Of a DNA stretch of 38,666 nucleotides, positions 24,548-31,837 are shown one piece after another (positions within the stretch are counted from its first letter, which is position 1; the number at the start of each line of letters is the position of its first letter). The DNA is taken from NCBI RefSeq assembly GCF_002149965.1, contig NZ_MSQB01000013.1, forward strand, positions 66,986 through 105,651. The letters are read 5' to 3'. The translations under genes and the position numbers were made by a program. Under the pieces are notes generated by a model that had not been told where the DNA came from, ran no database searches, and saw nothing but the letters and a program-made list of their open reading frames with translations. This DNA comes from Novosphingobium panipatense. GTDB lineage: Bacteria; Pseudomonadota; Alphaproteobacteria; Sphingomonadales; Sphingomonadaceae.

Positions 24548-25516
24548 TCAGGCCTCGACTTTCGCCGCTTCGGCGAAGTCGCGGTGTGCAAGGTAGCGTT
24601 CGGCGTCGAGCGCGGCCATGCAACCCGTGCCGGCAGCGGTAATGGCCTGACGATAGACGTGGTCCATCACGTCGCCGCAGGCGAAGACGCCGGGGATGGC
24701 CGTCTTGGGCGTTCCGGGCTCGACGAGGAGGTAGCCGGTCTCGTCCATGGCGAGCTTGCCCTTGAACAGCTCGGTGGCCGGGGCGTGACCGATGGCAACG
24801 AAGGCGCCGTCGGTGAGGATTTCGCTCTGCTCGCCGGTCTTGGTGTCGATCAGCGCCAGCGCGCGGAGGCCGCCGTCCTCGCCTTCCATGAAGCGCTCGA
24901 CGCGCTTGTCCCACACGACCTTGATCTTGGGGTTGGCGAAAAGGCGGTCCTGAAGGATCTTTTCGGCGCGCAGCGTGTCGCGGCGATGGATCAGGGTCAC
25001 TTCGTCGGAGTGGTTGGTGAGGTAGAGCGCTTCCTCGACCGCGGTATTGCCGCCGCCGATCACCACGACCTTCTTGCCGCGATAGAAGAACCCGTCGCAC
25101 GTGGCGCAGGCCGAGACGCCCTTGCCCGAGAGTTCCTGTTCGCCCGGAACGCCCAGCCACTGCGCCTGCGCGCCGGTGGCGATGACGAGCGTATCGCCTT
25201 CGTAGATGTCGCCCGAATCGCTGGTGGCGGTGAAGACCGGACCGGAGAGATCGACCGAGGTGATGATGTCGTACATCATGCGCGTGCCGACATGGACGGC
25301 CTGGGCCTCCATCTCCTGCATCAGCCAGGGGCCCTGGATGACCTCGCGGAAGCCGGGATAGTTCTCGACGTCGGTGGTGATGGTCAGCTGGCCGCCGGGC
25401 TGAAGACCCTGCACCACGATCGGCTCCATCCCGGCGCGCGCGCCATAGATCGCGGCCGAAAGGCCTGCGGGGCCGGAGCCGATGATGAGCATGCGGGTCT
25501 TGTGCGTCGTCGCCAT
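24548..25516 (-). CDS. trxB: Thioredoxin reductase TrxB
   Basis: A 322-residue low-molecular-weight thioredoxin reductase, a flavoenzyme that reduces thioredoxin with NADPH. The FAD motif IIGSGPAGLSAA is at 11-22, the redox pair is Cys137/Cys140 in ACATCDGFF, and the NADPH motif is VIGGGNTAVEEA. The C-terminus has FACGDVMD. ATG 25516 (MATTHKTRM) is preceded by GGAGA. The open frame upstream to 25609 lacks a ribosome binding site. The gene is divergent from the hydrolase at 25697. Confidence 0.97.
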   Translation of the reverse strand: MATTHKTRMLIIGSGPAGLSAAIYGARAGMEPIVVQGLQPGGQLTITTDVENYPGFREVIQGPWLMQEMEAQAVHVGTRMMYDIITSVDLSGPVFTATSDSGDIYEGDTLVIATGAQAQWLGVPGEQELSGKGVSACATCDGFFYRGKKVVVIGGGNTAVEEALYLTNHSDEVTLIHRRDTLRAEKILQDRLFANPKIKVVWDKRVERFMEGEDGGLRALALIDTKTGEQSEILTDGAFVAIGHAPATELFKGKLAMDETGYLLVEPGTPKTAIPGVFACGDVMDHVYRQAITAAGTGCMAALDAERYLAHRDFAEAAKVEA

Positions 25517-25580
25517 GTTGAAAGTCTCCGGCGTGAAGTGGGCAAGGGACACATATCCGTCCCAATATCGTTGGGGCGCG

Positions 25581-25609
25581 AGATAGGGCCAATCACCCCG
25601 GTTTGCCAA
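25581..25609 (-). promoter_or_regulatory. Promoter-like pair for trxB
   Basis: On the minus strand TTGGCA and CTATCT are spaced by 17 nt, about 65 nt before the trxB start. The -35 is good, the -10 poor. Confidence 0.35.
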
Positions 25610-25696
25610 GCACTGCGCGCGCTAAGGAATATCTTGATCCCCGCAAATCCTGACTAACCCCTCATTGACCTTCGCCGCCCGGCGGATCACGGTTCC

Positions 25697-26578
25697 ATGA
25701 TGAAAAGCCAGCTTGGACCCACTTCGAACCGCTTCATCTCGCAGCGCCTCAGGCTCAACTACGTGGACTGGGGCAATCCCGATGCGCCGCCGCTGATCCT
25801 CCAGCATGGCGGGCGCGATCATTGCCGAAGCTGGGACTGGGTGGCCGAGGAACTGCGCCACGACTGGCATGTGATCTGCCCCGACTTGCGCGGCCACGGC
25901 GATTCCGAATGGTCGCCGGAGGGGCATTACGGCATGGACGCCTTCGTCTACGACTTTGCGCAGCTGGTCCACACGCTGGGGCGCGAGAAAGTGACGATCG
26001 TCGCCCACTCGCTGGGCGGCAACATCGCCACCCGCTTCACCGGGCTGTTTCCCGAAAGCGTCGAGAAGTTCGTCAATATCGAAGGGCTCGGCCCGCCGCA
26101 GCACATCCGCCGCCAGATGGAGGAACGCGGCGTGGGCGAACGCCTGAAACAGTGGATCGAGGACAAGCGCCGCGCCTCCGGCCGCGCGCCGCGCAAGTAC
26201 GCTACCCGCAAGGATGCCTATGAGCGCATGAAGGAGGAAAACGCCTTCCTCACCGAAGAACAGGCCCGCCACCTGACCATCCACGGCGCCAGCCGCAACG
26301 AGGACGGCACCTGGAGCTGGAAATTCGACAACTACGTCAACGTCTGGTCCGCGTCTGACCTGCCCACCGACGACGTGATCGCGCTGTGGCAGGCGATCTC
26401 CTGCCCGGTGCTGATGCTGTGGGGCAAGAACAGCTTCGCGCAGAGCCCCGCGGAAGACGGCCGGATAGACCATTTCCCCACCGCCACGCTGATCGAATAC
26501 GAGAATGCCGGGCACTGGCTGCACCACGACCAGTTCGATCGCTTCATGGGCGACGTGAAAAGCTTCCTGTCCCGCTAA
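25697..26578 (+). CDS. Alpha/beta hydrolase
   Basis: A 293-residue alpha/beta hydrolase. The oxyanion HGG motif is at 37-39, the nucleophile Ser105 lies in VAHSLGGN, and the catalytic His is in NAGHWLHH near residue 277. DLRGHGDSEW is the usual acidic-loop signature. Overall it resembles haloalkane dehalogenase/epoxide hydrolase or serine esterase relatives, but the Ser nucleophile favours an esterase or C-C bond hydrolase. The substrate is not evident from the neighbours. A hairpin terminator overlaps its stop codon. Confidence 0.9.
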   Translation: MMKSQLGPTSNRFISQRLRLNYVDWGNPDAPPLILQHGGRDHCRSWDWVAEELRHDWHVICPDLRGHGDSEWSPEGHYGMDAFVYDFAQLVHTLGREKVTIVAHSLGGNIATRFTGLFPESVEKFVNIEGLGPPQHIRRQMEERGVGERLKQWIEDKRRASGRAPRKYATRKDAYERMKEENAFLTEEQARHLTIHGASRNEDGTWSWKFDNYVNVWSASDLPTDDVIALWQAISCPVLMLWGKNSFAQSPAEDGRIDHFPTATLIEYENAGHWLHHDQFDRFMGDVKSFLSR

Positions 26579-26599
26579 ATTCGCCTCCGGCGAATTTTC
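26577..26599 (+). terminator. Terminator of the alpha/beta hydrolase gene
   Basis: AAATTCGCC pairs perfectly with GGCGAATTT around a TCC loop and overlaps the TAA stop; a T and C follow. A short but tight intrinsic-terminator-like hairpin. Confidence 0.6.
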
Positions 26600-26656
26600 A
26601 AACAGTATCGGAGCAACACGGCAATGACGGGCGGCCCAGCCGTCCGTCCGTCATTC

Positions 26657-26701
26657 CATCAGGCTAGGTGTCATCAGACTAGGGGCCATCAGGTCAGCAG
26701 A
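26657..26701. repeat. Three imperfect 15-bp tandem repeats
   Basis: CATCAGGCTAGGTGT, CATCAGACTAGGGGC and CATCAGGTCAGCAGA follow each other without spacing. They lie beside and into the 3' end of the small membrane protein gene. Possibly a decayed minisatellite. Confidence 0.4.
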
Positions 26702-26916
26702 AAATAGCCCAGACCCAGCCAGCAGCAGGCGCAGAGCGCGACGGCGAGCATCAGGCCGCGCGCATCATGACCGTGTTCGCCGAAAGCGCCTTCATGGCCT
26801 GCATAGACGAGGCTGGAGCTTACGCCCCGGTCCAGCCCGGATATCCGGCCGACAAAACCCTCGGCACGGTTTTCGAAACGCATGATTCCCTGGTCAACGA
26901 CTTTCATCAACAACAT
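26689..26916 (-). CDS. Small protein with a C-terminal transmembrane segment (unknown)
   Basis: A 75-residue protein I do not recognise. A polar, charged N-terminal part contains RFENRAEGFVGRISGLDRG and a Gly/His-rich stretch. A single hydrophobic helix follows at the very C-terminus (LMLAVALCACCWLGLGYFLL), so it would be a tail-anchored inner-membrane protein. Codon use resembles the real genes nearby. ATG 26916 has AAGG 5 nt upstream and ATG 26907 has GGGG at good spacing; either could be used. It lies between the hydrolase and modA, on the opposite strand to both. Confidence 0.55.
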   Translation of the reverse strand: MLLMKVVDQGIMRFENRAEGFVGRISGLDRGVSSSLVYAGHEGAFGEHGHDARGLMLAVALCACCWLGLGYFLLT

Positions 26917-26940
26917 CCCCGCCTTGTGCGCAGCGGCCAT

Positions 26941-27157
26941 TCCCGCCGGCTCGACACCGCCCGCCTTGTTGGCGTGACGCCTGCGACCTTTGCGCAGAAT
27001 CGGATGCTAACATCTTCGCCGCCCCTTGCACAGACCACCTGCAAAGCCTCTCACCGCCCCAGAAAAACCCGTGTGAGAAAATTGGTCGGGAGGCGGCTGG
27101 AACATGCTCGTCTCCCATCATATACGAACGGATATAGCCAACCGGAGATCTCCCGCC
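26941..27157 (+). other. Divergent intergenic region upstream of modA
   Basis: This 217-bp gap between the small membrane protein gene and modA should hold the promoters of both. An A/T-rich stretch with alternating TATA steps (CATATAC-GAACG-GATATAG, 27119-27135) lies about 25 bp before modA. It loosely recalls a ModE operator, but the arms do not pair well. No riboswitch-like structure was seen. Confidence 0.3.
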
Positions 27158-27928
27158 ATGCGACGGCTGCTCGCCTATCTGACTTCGCTGACGATGCTTT
27201 TCGCCGCCCTGGCGATGCCTGCCGCCGCACAGGGATCCGGCCCGCTCGTGCTGGCTGCCGCCAGCCTTCAGGAATCGATGAATGCCGCCGCCGATGCCTG
27301 GACGGCCAAGGGTCATCCGCGCCCGAAGATCTCCTTCGCCGGATCCTCCGCGCTGGCCCGCCAGATCGAAGCGGGGGCACCTGCCGATATCTTCGTCTCC
27401 GCCGACGAGCCGTGGATGGACGAAGTGCAGTCCAAGGGCCTGCTGCGGGCGAAGACGCGCGTGTCGTTCCTGACCAACGACCTGGTGCTGATCGCCCCTG
27501 CCGCGAAACCTTCGCGCCTGAAGATCCGCCCCGGCTTCGCGCTGGCCGCCGCTCTGGGGCCGAACCGGCTGGCCGTCGCCGATACCAATGCCGTGCCTGC
27601 CGGGGTCTATGCCAAGCAGGCGCTGACCCGGCTCAAGGTCTGGCCCTCCGTTCAGGGCAAGCTCGCGCCGGCGGAGAACGTGCGGGCCGCCCTCGCCCTC
27701 GTCAGCCGCGGCGCGGCACCGCTCGGCATCGTCTACAGCACCGATGCCCGCGCCGAACCGGGCGTGCGCGTGGTGGATACTTTCCCCGCCAGCTCCCACG
27801 ATCCCATCAGCTACCCGGTCGCCGTGCTGGCTTCCTCGCGCCACAAGGACGCGGAAGGCTTTCGCCGGTTCCTGATCTCGGCCGAGGGCAAAGCCGTATT
27901 CCGCCGCTTCGGCTTCGGCACGCGGTGA
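27158..27928 (+). CDS. modA: Molybdate ABC transporter, periplasmic binding protein ModA
   Basis: A 256-residue periplasmic protein. The signal peptide (MRRLLAYLTSLTMLFAALAMPAAAQ) is followed by the ModA start LVLAAASLQESMNAAADAW, and AGSSALARQIEAGAPADIFVSADEPWMDE is the anion-binding region with conserved Ser and the ADEPWMD helix. It captures molybdate (or tungstate) for ModBC. ATG 27158 has GGAGA 9 nt upstream. The gene heads modABC. No modE regulator is in the window. Confidence 0.95.
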   Translation: MRRLLAYLTSLTMLFAALAMPAAAQGSGPLVLAAASLQESMNAAADAWTAKGHPRPKISFAGSSALARQIEAGAPADIFVSADEPWMDEVQSKGLLRAKTRVSFLTNDLVLIAPAAKPSRLKIRPGFALAAALGPNRLAVADTNAVPAGVYAKQALTRLKVWPSVQGKLAPAENVRAALALVSRGAAPLGIVYSTDARAEPGVRVVDTFPASSHDPISYPVAVLASSRHKDAEGFRRFLISAEGKAVFRRFGFGTR

Positions 27929-27962
27929 TCGCGATTCGCAGGCCCTCCCGGAACCCATTGCC

Positions 27963-28658
27963 ATGCTGACCGCCGAGGAGTGGCAGATCCTGCTGCTGTC
28001 CCTGAAAGTCAGCGCCGTCGCCATGGCGGCGGCCCTGCCCGTGGCTTTCGCGCTGGCCTGGGTGCTGGCGCGCTGGCGTTTTCCCGGCAAGGTCCTGCTC
28101 GATGCGCTGGTCCACCTACCGCTGGTGCTGCCACCGGTGGTGACCGGCTGGCTGCTGCTGATCGCTTTCGGGACCAACGCCCCCATCGGACGCTTCCTGT
28201 CCGACTGGCTGGGGCTGACCTTCATCTTCCGCTGGACTGGCGCCGCGCTGGCCGCCGCCGTCATGGCGCTGCCGCTGATGGTGCGGGCGATGCGGCTCTC
28301 GATCGAAGCCGTGGACAGGCGCCTCGAAAGCGCCGCGCGCACGCTGGGCGCGGGCCGCTGGCGCACGTTCGCCAGCGTCACCCTGCCGCTCGCCATGCCG
28401 GGCGTGCTGGCAGGCCTAGTGCTCGGCCTTGCGCGCTCCATCGGCGAATTCGGCGCGACCATCACGTTCGCCTCGAACATTCCCGGCGAAACCCAGACCC
28501 TGCCGCTCGCCATCTACAGCGCCCTGCAGATGCCCGGCTCCGAATGGCAGGTGACGCGGCTGGCGATCCTGTCGATCCTGGTCTCGGTGGCGGCGCTCGT
28601 CGCCTCCGAATGGCTGGCCCGGCGCAGCGGACAGGGAGCGGCACGCCATGCCCTTTGA
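27963..28658 (+). CDS. modB: Molybdate ABC transporter, permease ModB
   Basis: A 231-residue inner-membrane permease with about five to six transmembrane helices. The EAA-like cytoplasmic loop is present as LGAGRWRTFASVTLPLAMPGVLAGLV, and SIGEFGATITFASNIPGETQTLPLAIY is diagnostic for ModB/CysU-type permeases. It forms the membrane channel with ModC. The end overlaps modC by 11 nt. Confidence 0.95.
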   Translation: MLTAEEWQILLLSLKVSAVAMAAALPVAFALAWVLARWRFPGKVLLDALVHLPLVLPPVVTGWLLLIAFGTNAPIGRFLSDWLGLTFIFRWTGAALAAAVMALPLMVRAMRLSIEAVDRRLESAARTLGAGRWRTFASVTLPLAMPGVLAGLVLGLARSIGEFGATITFASNIPGETQTLPLAIYSALQMPGSEWQVTRLAILSILVSVAALVASEWLARRSGQGAARHAL

Positions 28659-29301
28659 CGTCGAGATCGCGCTGCAGCGGGGCAAGCTGAAGCTGGACTA
28701 TGCGTTTCGGACCGAAAAGGGCGGACTGACGGCGCTGTTCGGTCCCTCCGGCGCGGGCAAGACCTCGCTGCTCGACGCCATCGCCGGTCTCGCGCGGCCC
28801 TGCGAGGGACGGATCCTCGTGGAAGACACCGTGTTGTTCGACAAGGCCGGCCGGATCGATCTTCGGCCCGAGCAGCGCCGCTGCGGCTATGTGTTCCAGG
28901 ACCTGCGCCTGTTCCCGCATCGCTCGGTGCGGGAAAACCTGATTTACGGCTGGCGCCTCGCCCCGGCCGAGCAGCGCTGGATGGACCTCGATACCGCGCT
29001 CGGCTTCCTGGGCATCGGCCACTTGCTGGACCGCAGGCCCGCGACGCTCTCGGGCGGGGAAGCGCAGCGCGTGGCGATCGGCCGCGCCCTGCTGTCCGGC
29101 CCGCGCTTCCTGCTGATGGACGAGCCGCTCGCCTCGGTCGACGCGGAAAGGCGCGAGGAGATCCTGACGGTGATCGAGCGCATTCGCGACGAACTGGCCC
29201 TGCCGATCCTCTACGTCAGCCACGATCGCGCCGAAGTGGACCGGCTGGCGGACCGGGTGATCGCCATCGAGGCGCCCCGGGCAATCAGTCAGGCAAAATA
29301 G
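28648..29301 (+). CDS. modC: Molybdate ABC transporter, short ATPase ModC
   Basis: A 217-residue ABC ATPase. Walker A GPSGAGKTS is at 32-40, the Q-loop is YVFQDLRLFPH, the signature LSGGEAQR, Walker B FLLMDEPLAS and the H-loop VSHDRAEV. Typical ModC proteins are about 350 residues, with a C-terminal TOBE/Mop domain that binds molybdate. This one stops right after the ATPase domain (EAPRAISQAK), so that regulatory domain is missing. The stop is followed by normal intergenic sequence and no Mop-like frame is visible, so the short form appears genuine rather than a frameshift. Confidence 0.93.
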   Translation: MPFDVEIALQRGKLKLDYAFRTEKGGLTALFGPSGAGKTSLLDAIAGLARPCEGRILVEDTVLFDKAGRIDLRPEQRRCGYVFQDLRLFPHRSVRENLIYGWRLAPAEQRWMDLDTALGFLGIGHLLDRRPATLSGGEAQRVAIGRALLSGPRFLLMDEPLASVDAERREEILTVIERIRDELALPILYVSHDRAEVDRLADRVIAIEAPRAISQAK

Positions 29302-29322
29302 CGGGTAAACCCGGCGGCAAGA

Positions 29323-29350
29323 TTGCCGCAGCCGCGCGCCGCCCTATATC
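29323..29350 (+). promoter_or_regulatory. Promoter-like pair for the peroxiredoxin gene
   Basis: TTGCCG and TATATC are spaced by 16 nt, about 40 nt before the start codon. The predicted transcription start falls just before the palindrome at 29359-29371. Confidence 0.45.
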
Positions 29351-29358
29351 TGCGCTGC

Positions 29359-29371
29359 GCAAATCATTTGC
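29359..29371. promoter_or_regulatory. Perfect palindrome at the peroxiredoxin promoter
   Basis: GCAAAT-C-ATTTGC is a perfect 13-bp inverted repeat placed at the predicted transcription start and 18 bp before the ATG. It could be an operator for a redox or stress regulator. It does not match an OxyR site that I can recognise. Confidence 0.4.
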
Positions 29372-29389
29372 ATGAGAAGGATTTACACC

Positions 29390-29869
29390 ATGACCATTGC
29401 CATCGGCGACAAGCTGCCCGACGTGAAGCTGATCAAGGCCGGCGAAAGCGGCCCGGAACCGGTGCAGAGCGCGGAATTCTTCGCCGGCCGCAAGGTCGCG
29501 CTGTTCTCGGTTCCCGGCGCCTTCACGCCGACCTGCTCGGCCAAGCACCTCCCCGGCTTCGTCGACAAGGCCGCCGACCTCAAGGCCAAGGGCATCGACG
29601 AGATCGCCTGCACCGCCGTCAACGACGCTTTCGTGATGGGTGCCTGGGGCAAGGCCAACGGCTCCGCCGACGTGACCATGTTGTCGGACGGCAACGGCGA
29701 TTTCGTGAAGGCGCTGGACCTCGTGATGGACGGCACCGGCTTCGGCATGGGCCACCGCGGCCAGCGCTTCTCGATGGTCGTGAACGACGGCGTGGTCGAA
29801 GCGCTCAATGTCGAGGCGCCGGGCGCCTTCGAAGTCAGCTCGGCCGACCATATGCTCGGCCAGCTCTGA
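29390..29869 (+). CDS. Prx5-type peroxiredoxin
   Basis: A 159-residue thioredoxin-fold peroxidase of the Prx5/PMP20 subfamily. The peroxidatic Cys49 is in VPGAFTPTCSAKHLP, and a second Cys is Cys74 in EIACTAV. FMVNDAFVMGAW-like and GHRGQRFSMVVNDG segments complete the family pattern. It reduces hydrogen and alkyl peroxides, usually with glutaredoxin or thioredoxin as electron donor; trxB is 4 kb away. ATG 29390 has GAAGG 10 nt upstream, so an upstream in-frame start at 29372 is less likely. Confidence 0.94.
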   Translation: MTIAIGDKLPDVKLIKAGESGPEPVQSAEFFAGRKVALFSVPGAFTPTCSAKHLPGFVDKAADLKAKGIDEIACTAVNDAFVMGAWGKANGSADVTMLSDGNGDFVKALDLVMDGTGFGMGHRGQRFSMVVNDGVVEALNVEAPGAFEVSSADHMLGQL

Positions 29870-29893
29870 TCTTCCTGGCATAAATTGGAAAAG

Positions 29894-29928
29894 GGGCGGT
29901 CTTCCTGCGTGAAGGCCGCCCATTTTTG
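29894..29928 (+). terminator. Rho-independent terminator after the peroxiredoxin gene
   Basis: GGGCGGTCTTC pairs with GAAGGCCGCCC (11 bp with one G-U pair) around a 6-nt loop, followed by ATTTTTG. Confidence 0.85.
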
Positions 29929-30030
29929 CGTGCCTCGCATCGACGGGGCGTTGGCTTGCCGCTTGCCTCGCCCTGCGCCTTGCCCCGCCGTGATCACCCG
30001 GTTAGCGTGCGATCGAAGCGAGGAGCAGGC

Positions 30031-30711
30031 ATGGCACGTTCGGTTATCGTCACGGGTGGTTTCGGCATTCTGGGCACGGCGGCGGCATCCGCTTTCGCCG
30101 CGGCCGGAGACAGGGTCACCCGTATCGACTTCGCCGCGCAGGCGCAGTCCCCGCTGGTCGGCGCGCTGGACATCGGCGGGATCGACCTGACCGACGCCGC
30201 CGCGACCGGAACCGCGCTCGAACGGGTCGTCGCGGCCCATGACGGCATCGACGTGCTGGTCAATGTCGCGGGCGGCTTCACATGGGAGACGCTAGAAGGC
30301 GGATCGCTGGCAAGCTGGGCGCGCATGCAGGCCATGAACCTGACCACGGCGGCCACCATCACCCAGCTCGCCCTGCCTTTCCTCAAGCGCTCGGCGGCCG
30401 GCCGCGTGATCAATATCGGCGCGGGCGCCGCGATCAAGGCAGGCATGGGCATGGGCGCCTATGCGGCCTCCAAGTCCGGCGTCCATCGCCTGACCGAAGC
30501 CCTTGCCGAGGAACTCGCCGGAACCGGCGTCACCGTCAACGCGGTACTCCCCAGCATCATCGACACGCCCACCAACCGCGCCGACATGCCCGACGCCGAT
30601 TTCGCCACCTGGGTGCAGCCGGAAGCGATCGCCGATGTGATCGGCTTCCTGGCCTCCGACGCCGCCCGCGCGATAACAGGAGCGCTGATCCCGGTAACGC
30701 GCGGCGGCTGA
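30031..30711 (+). CDS. SDR oxidoreductase resembling dihydropteridine reductase
   Basis: A 226-residue classical-length SDR. The coenzyme loop is VTGGFGILG (7-15), a GGxGxLG pattern rather than the common TGxxxGIG. The active site Tyr144 and Lys148 (YAASK) are present. The residue 13 before Tyr, normally the catalytic Ser, is Ala131 in INIGAGAAIKAGMGMGAY. This pattern, with GAGAA, GMGMGAY and SGVHRLTEAL, recalls eukaryotic quinoid dihydropteridine reductase, which also has Ala in place of Ser. The function is inferred; a plain carbonyl reductase is possible. AGGAG precedes ATG 30031. Confidence 0.82.
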   Translation: MARSVIVTGGFGILGTAAASAFAAAGDRVTRIDFAAQAQSPLVGALDIGGIDLTDAAATGTALERVVAAHDGIDVLVNVAGGFTWETLEGGSLASWARMQAMNLTTAATITQLALPFLKRSAAGRVINIGAGAAIKAGMGMGAYAASKSGVHRLTEALAEELAGTGVTVNAVLPSIIDTPTNRADMPDADFATWVQPEAIADVIGFLASDAARAITGALIPVTRGG

Positions 30712-30785
30712 GGCCCGGCGCTTTTCCGGGAACGCACAGGGCGGATCACCACCCGCCCGTAGTTCTTCGTCTTATGCGACTTCCA

Positions 30786-30872
30786 CCCCCCGCTTATCCT
30801 GAGCTTGTCGAAGGATGGGAGATCTCGCGCCACGCCTCAGGGGGCTTCGACGAGCTCAGCCTGAGCGGGGAG
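30786..30872. repeat. Intergenic long inverted repeat (sphingomonad-type TGAGCTTGTCGAAG element)
   Basis: Two arms of about 26 nt (30788-30813 and 30845-30870) are near-perfect inverted copies. The left arm contains CCTGAGCTTGTCGAAG and the right arm its complement CTTCGACGAGCTCAG, and both have outer C/G runs (CCCCGC/GCGGGG). The loop is about 31 nt. I recall the CTGAGCTTGTCGAAGG core as scattered between genes in sphingomonads. It lies between convergent SDR and mtnP genes and may also act as a bidirectional terminator. The remainder of 30712-30946 shows nothing else. Confidence 0.7.
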
Positions 30873-30946
30873 GCAAGGTCGGCCTGCGCAAGGAGGCGGG
30901 GTCAGCGCGAGCAGCGCAAAACAGCTACCTGCGCCTCAGCTTCGTC

Positions 30947-31837
30947 TCAATCCCGCTCGCCGAACAGGCGGCAGGCCACGGCGTCCAGACGGGCGACCAG
31001 AGCCGGGTCCCGCGCTTCGGGGGCGGTGATCAGGGCGTGATCGAGCGCGCGGTCGATCGGGCTGGGCGCGCGCTCTTCGGGAAGGCTCGCGGCGAGGGCC
31101 TGCAAGGTCTGCCGTGCCACGCGCGCATTGGCGTGCATGACTTCGAGGACATGGCTGACTTCCACGCCCGCCTCTTCCTCGCGCCAGGAATCGTAGTCGG
31201 TCACCATGCCCAGCATCGCGTAAGGCAGTTCCGCCTCGCGGGCGAGCCGCGCCTCGGGCATGCCGGTCATGCCGATCACGTCGGCGCCCCACCCCCGGTA
31301 CATGCGGCTTTCGGCGCGCGTCGAGAACTGCGGCCCTTCCATGGCGAGGTAGCATCCGGCCGGATGGACGACCGCCCCGGCCTGCCGGGCCGCCTCGCCC
31401 GCCATGGCCGCAAGGCGCGGGCAGACCGGATCGGCCAAGCTGACATGGGCAACGAGGCCGGTGCCGAAGAAGCTGCCTGCGCGGCCCGAGGTGCGATCGA
31501 TGAACTGATCGACCATGACCATATGGCCCGGCGCCATCTCCTCGCGCAGCGAGCCGATGGCGGACAGGGCCAGCACGTCCGTCACCCCGCAGCGCTTGAG
31601 CACGTCGATATTGGCGCGGTAGTTCACCGCGGACGGCGGAATCGCATGGCCCGCGCCGTGGCGGGCGATGAACGTCAGTCGCACGCCGTCTAGCCAGCCG
31701 GTCGTGACCGGGCCGGAAGGCTGCCCGAATGGACTGGAAACGGCGATTTCCTGGGCATTTTCCAGTTCGATACCGGCGGTCAGACCCGAACCGCCGATGA
31801 TGCCCAAATGCCAGAAGCTGCTTTTCTCAGCGCGCAA
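30947..31837 (-). CDS. mtnP: S-methyl-5'-thioadenosine phosphorylase
   Basis: A 296-residue nucleoside phosphorylase of the MTAP type, which splits methylthioadenosine with phosphate in methionine salvage. Family motifs are WHLGIIGGSGL at the start, ARHGAGHAIPPSAVNYRANI, AMEGPQFSTRAESRMYR and MVTDYDSW. Translation appears to start at TTG 31837, with AGG 6 nt upstream, overlapping the end of the TetR gene by 11 nt. No in-frame ATG exists before the conserved N-terminal motif. It is the last gene of an SDR-tetR-mtnP unit, an unusual company for salvage. Confidence 0.93.
   Translation of the reverse strand: MRAEKSSFWHLGIIGGSGLTAGIELENAQEIAVSSPFGQPSGPVTTGWLDGVRLTFIARHGAGHAIPPSAVNYRANIDVLKRCGVTDVLALSAIGSLREEMAPGHMVMVDQFIDRTSGRAGSFFGTGLVAHVSLADPVCPRLAAMAGEAARQAGAVVHPAGCYLAMEGPQFSTRAESRMYRGWGADVIGMTGMPEARLAREAELPYAMLGMVTDYDSWREEEAGVEVSHVLEVMHANARVARQTLQALAASLPEERAPSPIDRALDHALITAPEARDPALVARLDAVACRLFGERD

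Noticed and set aside
27119..27135. ModE operator upstream of modA
   Set aside because: The alternating TATA steps are suggestive but the arms are not complementary and no modE is seen; reported only as a weak remark.
26941..27157. Molybdenum cofactor riboswitch upstream of modA
   Set aside because: No multi-stem architecture could be drawn, and this class is not known to me from alphaproteobacteria.
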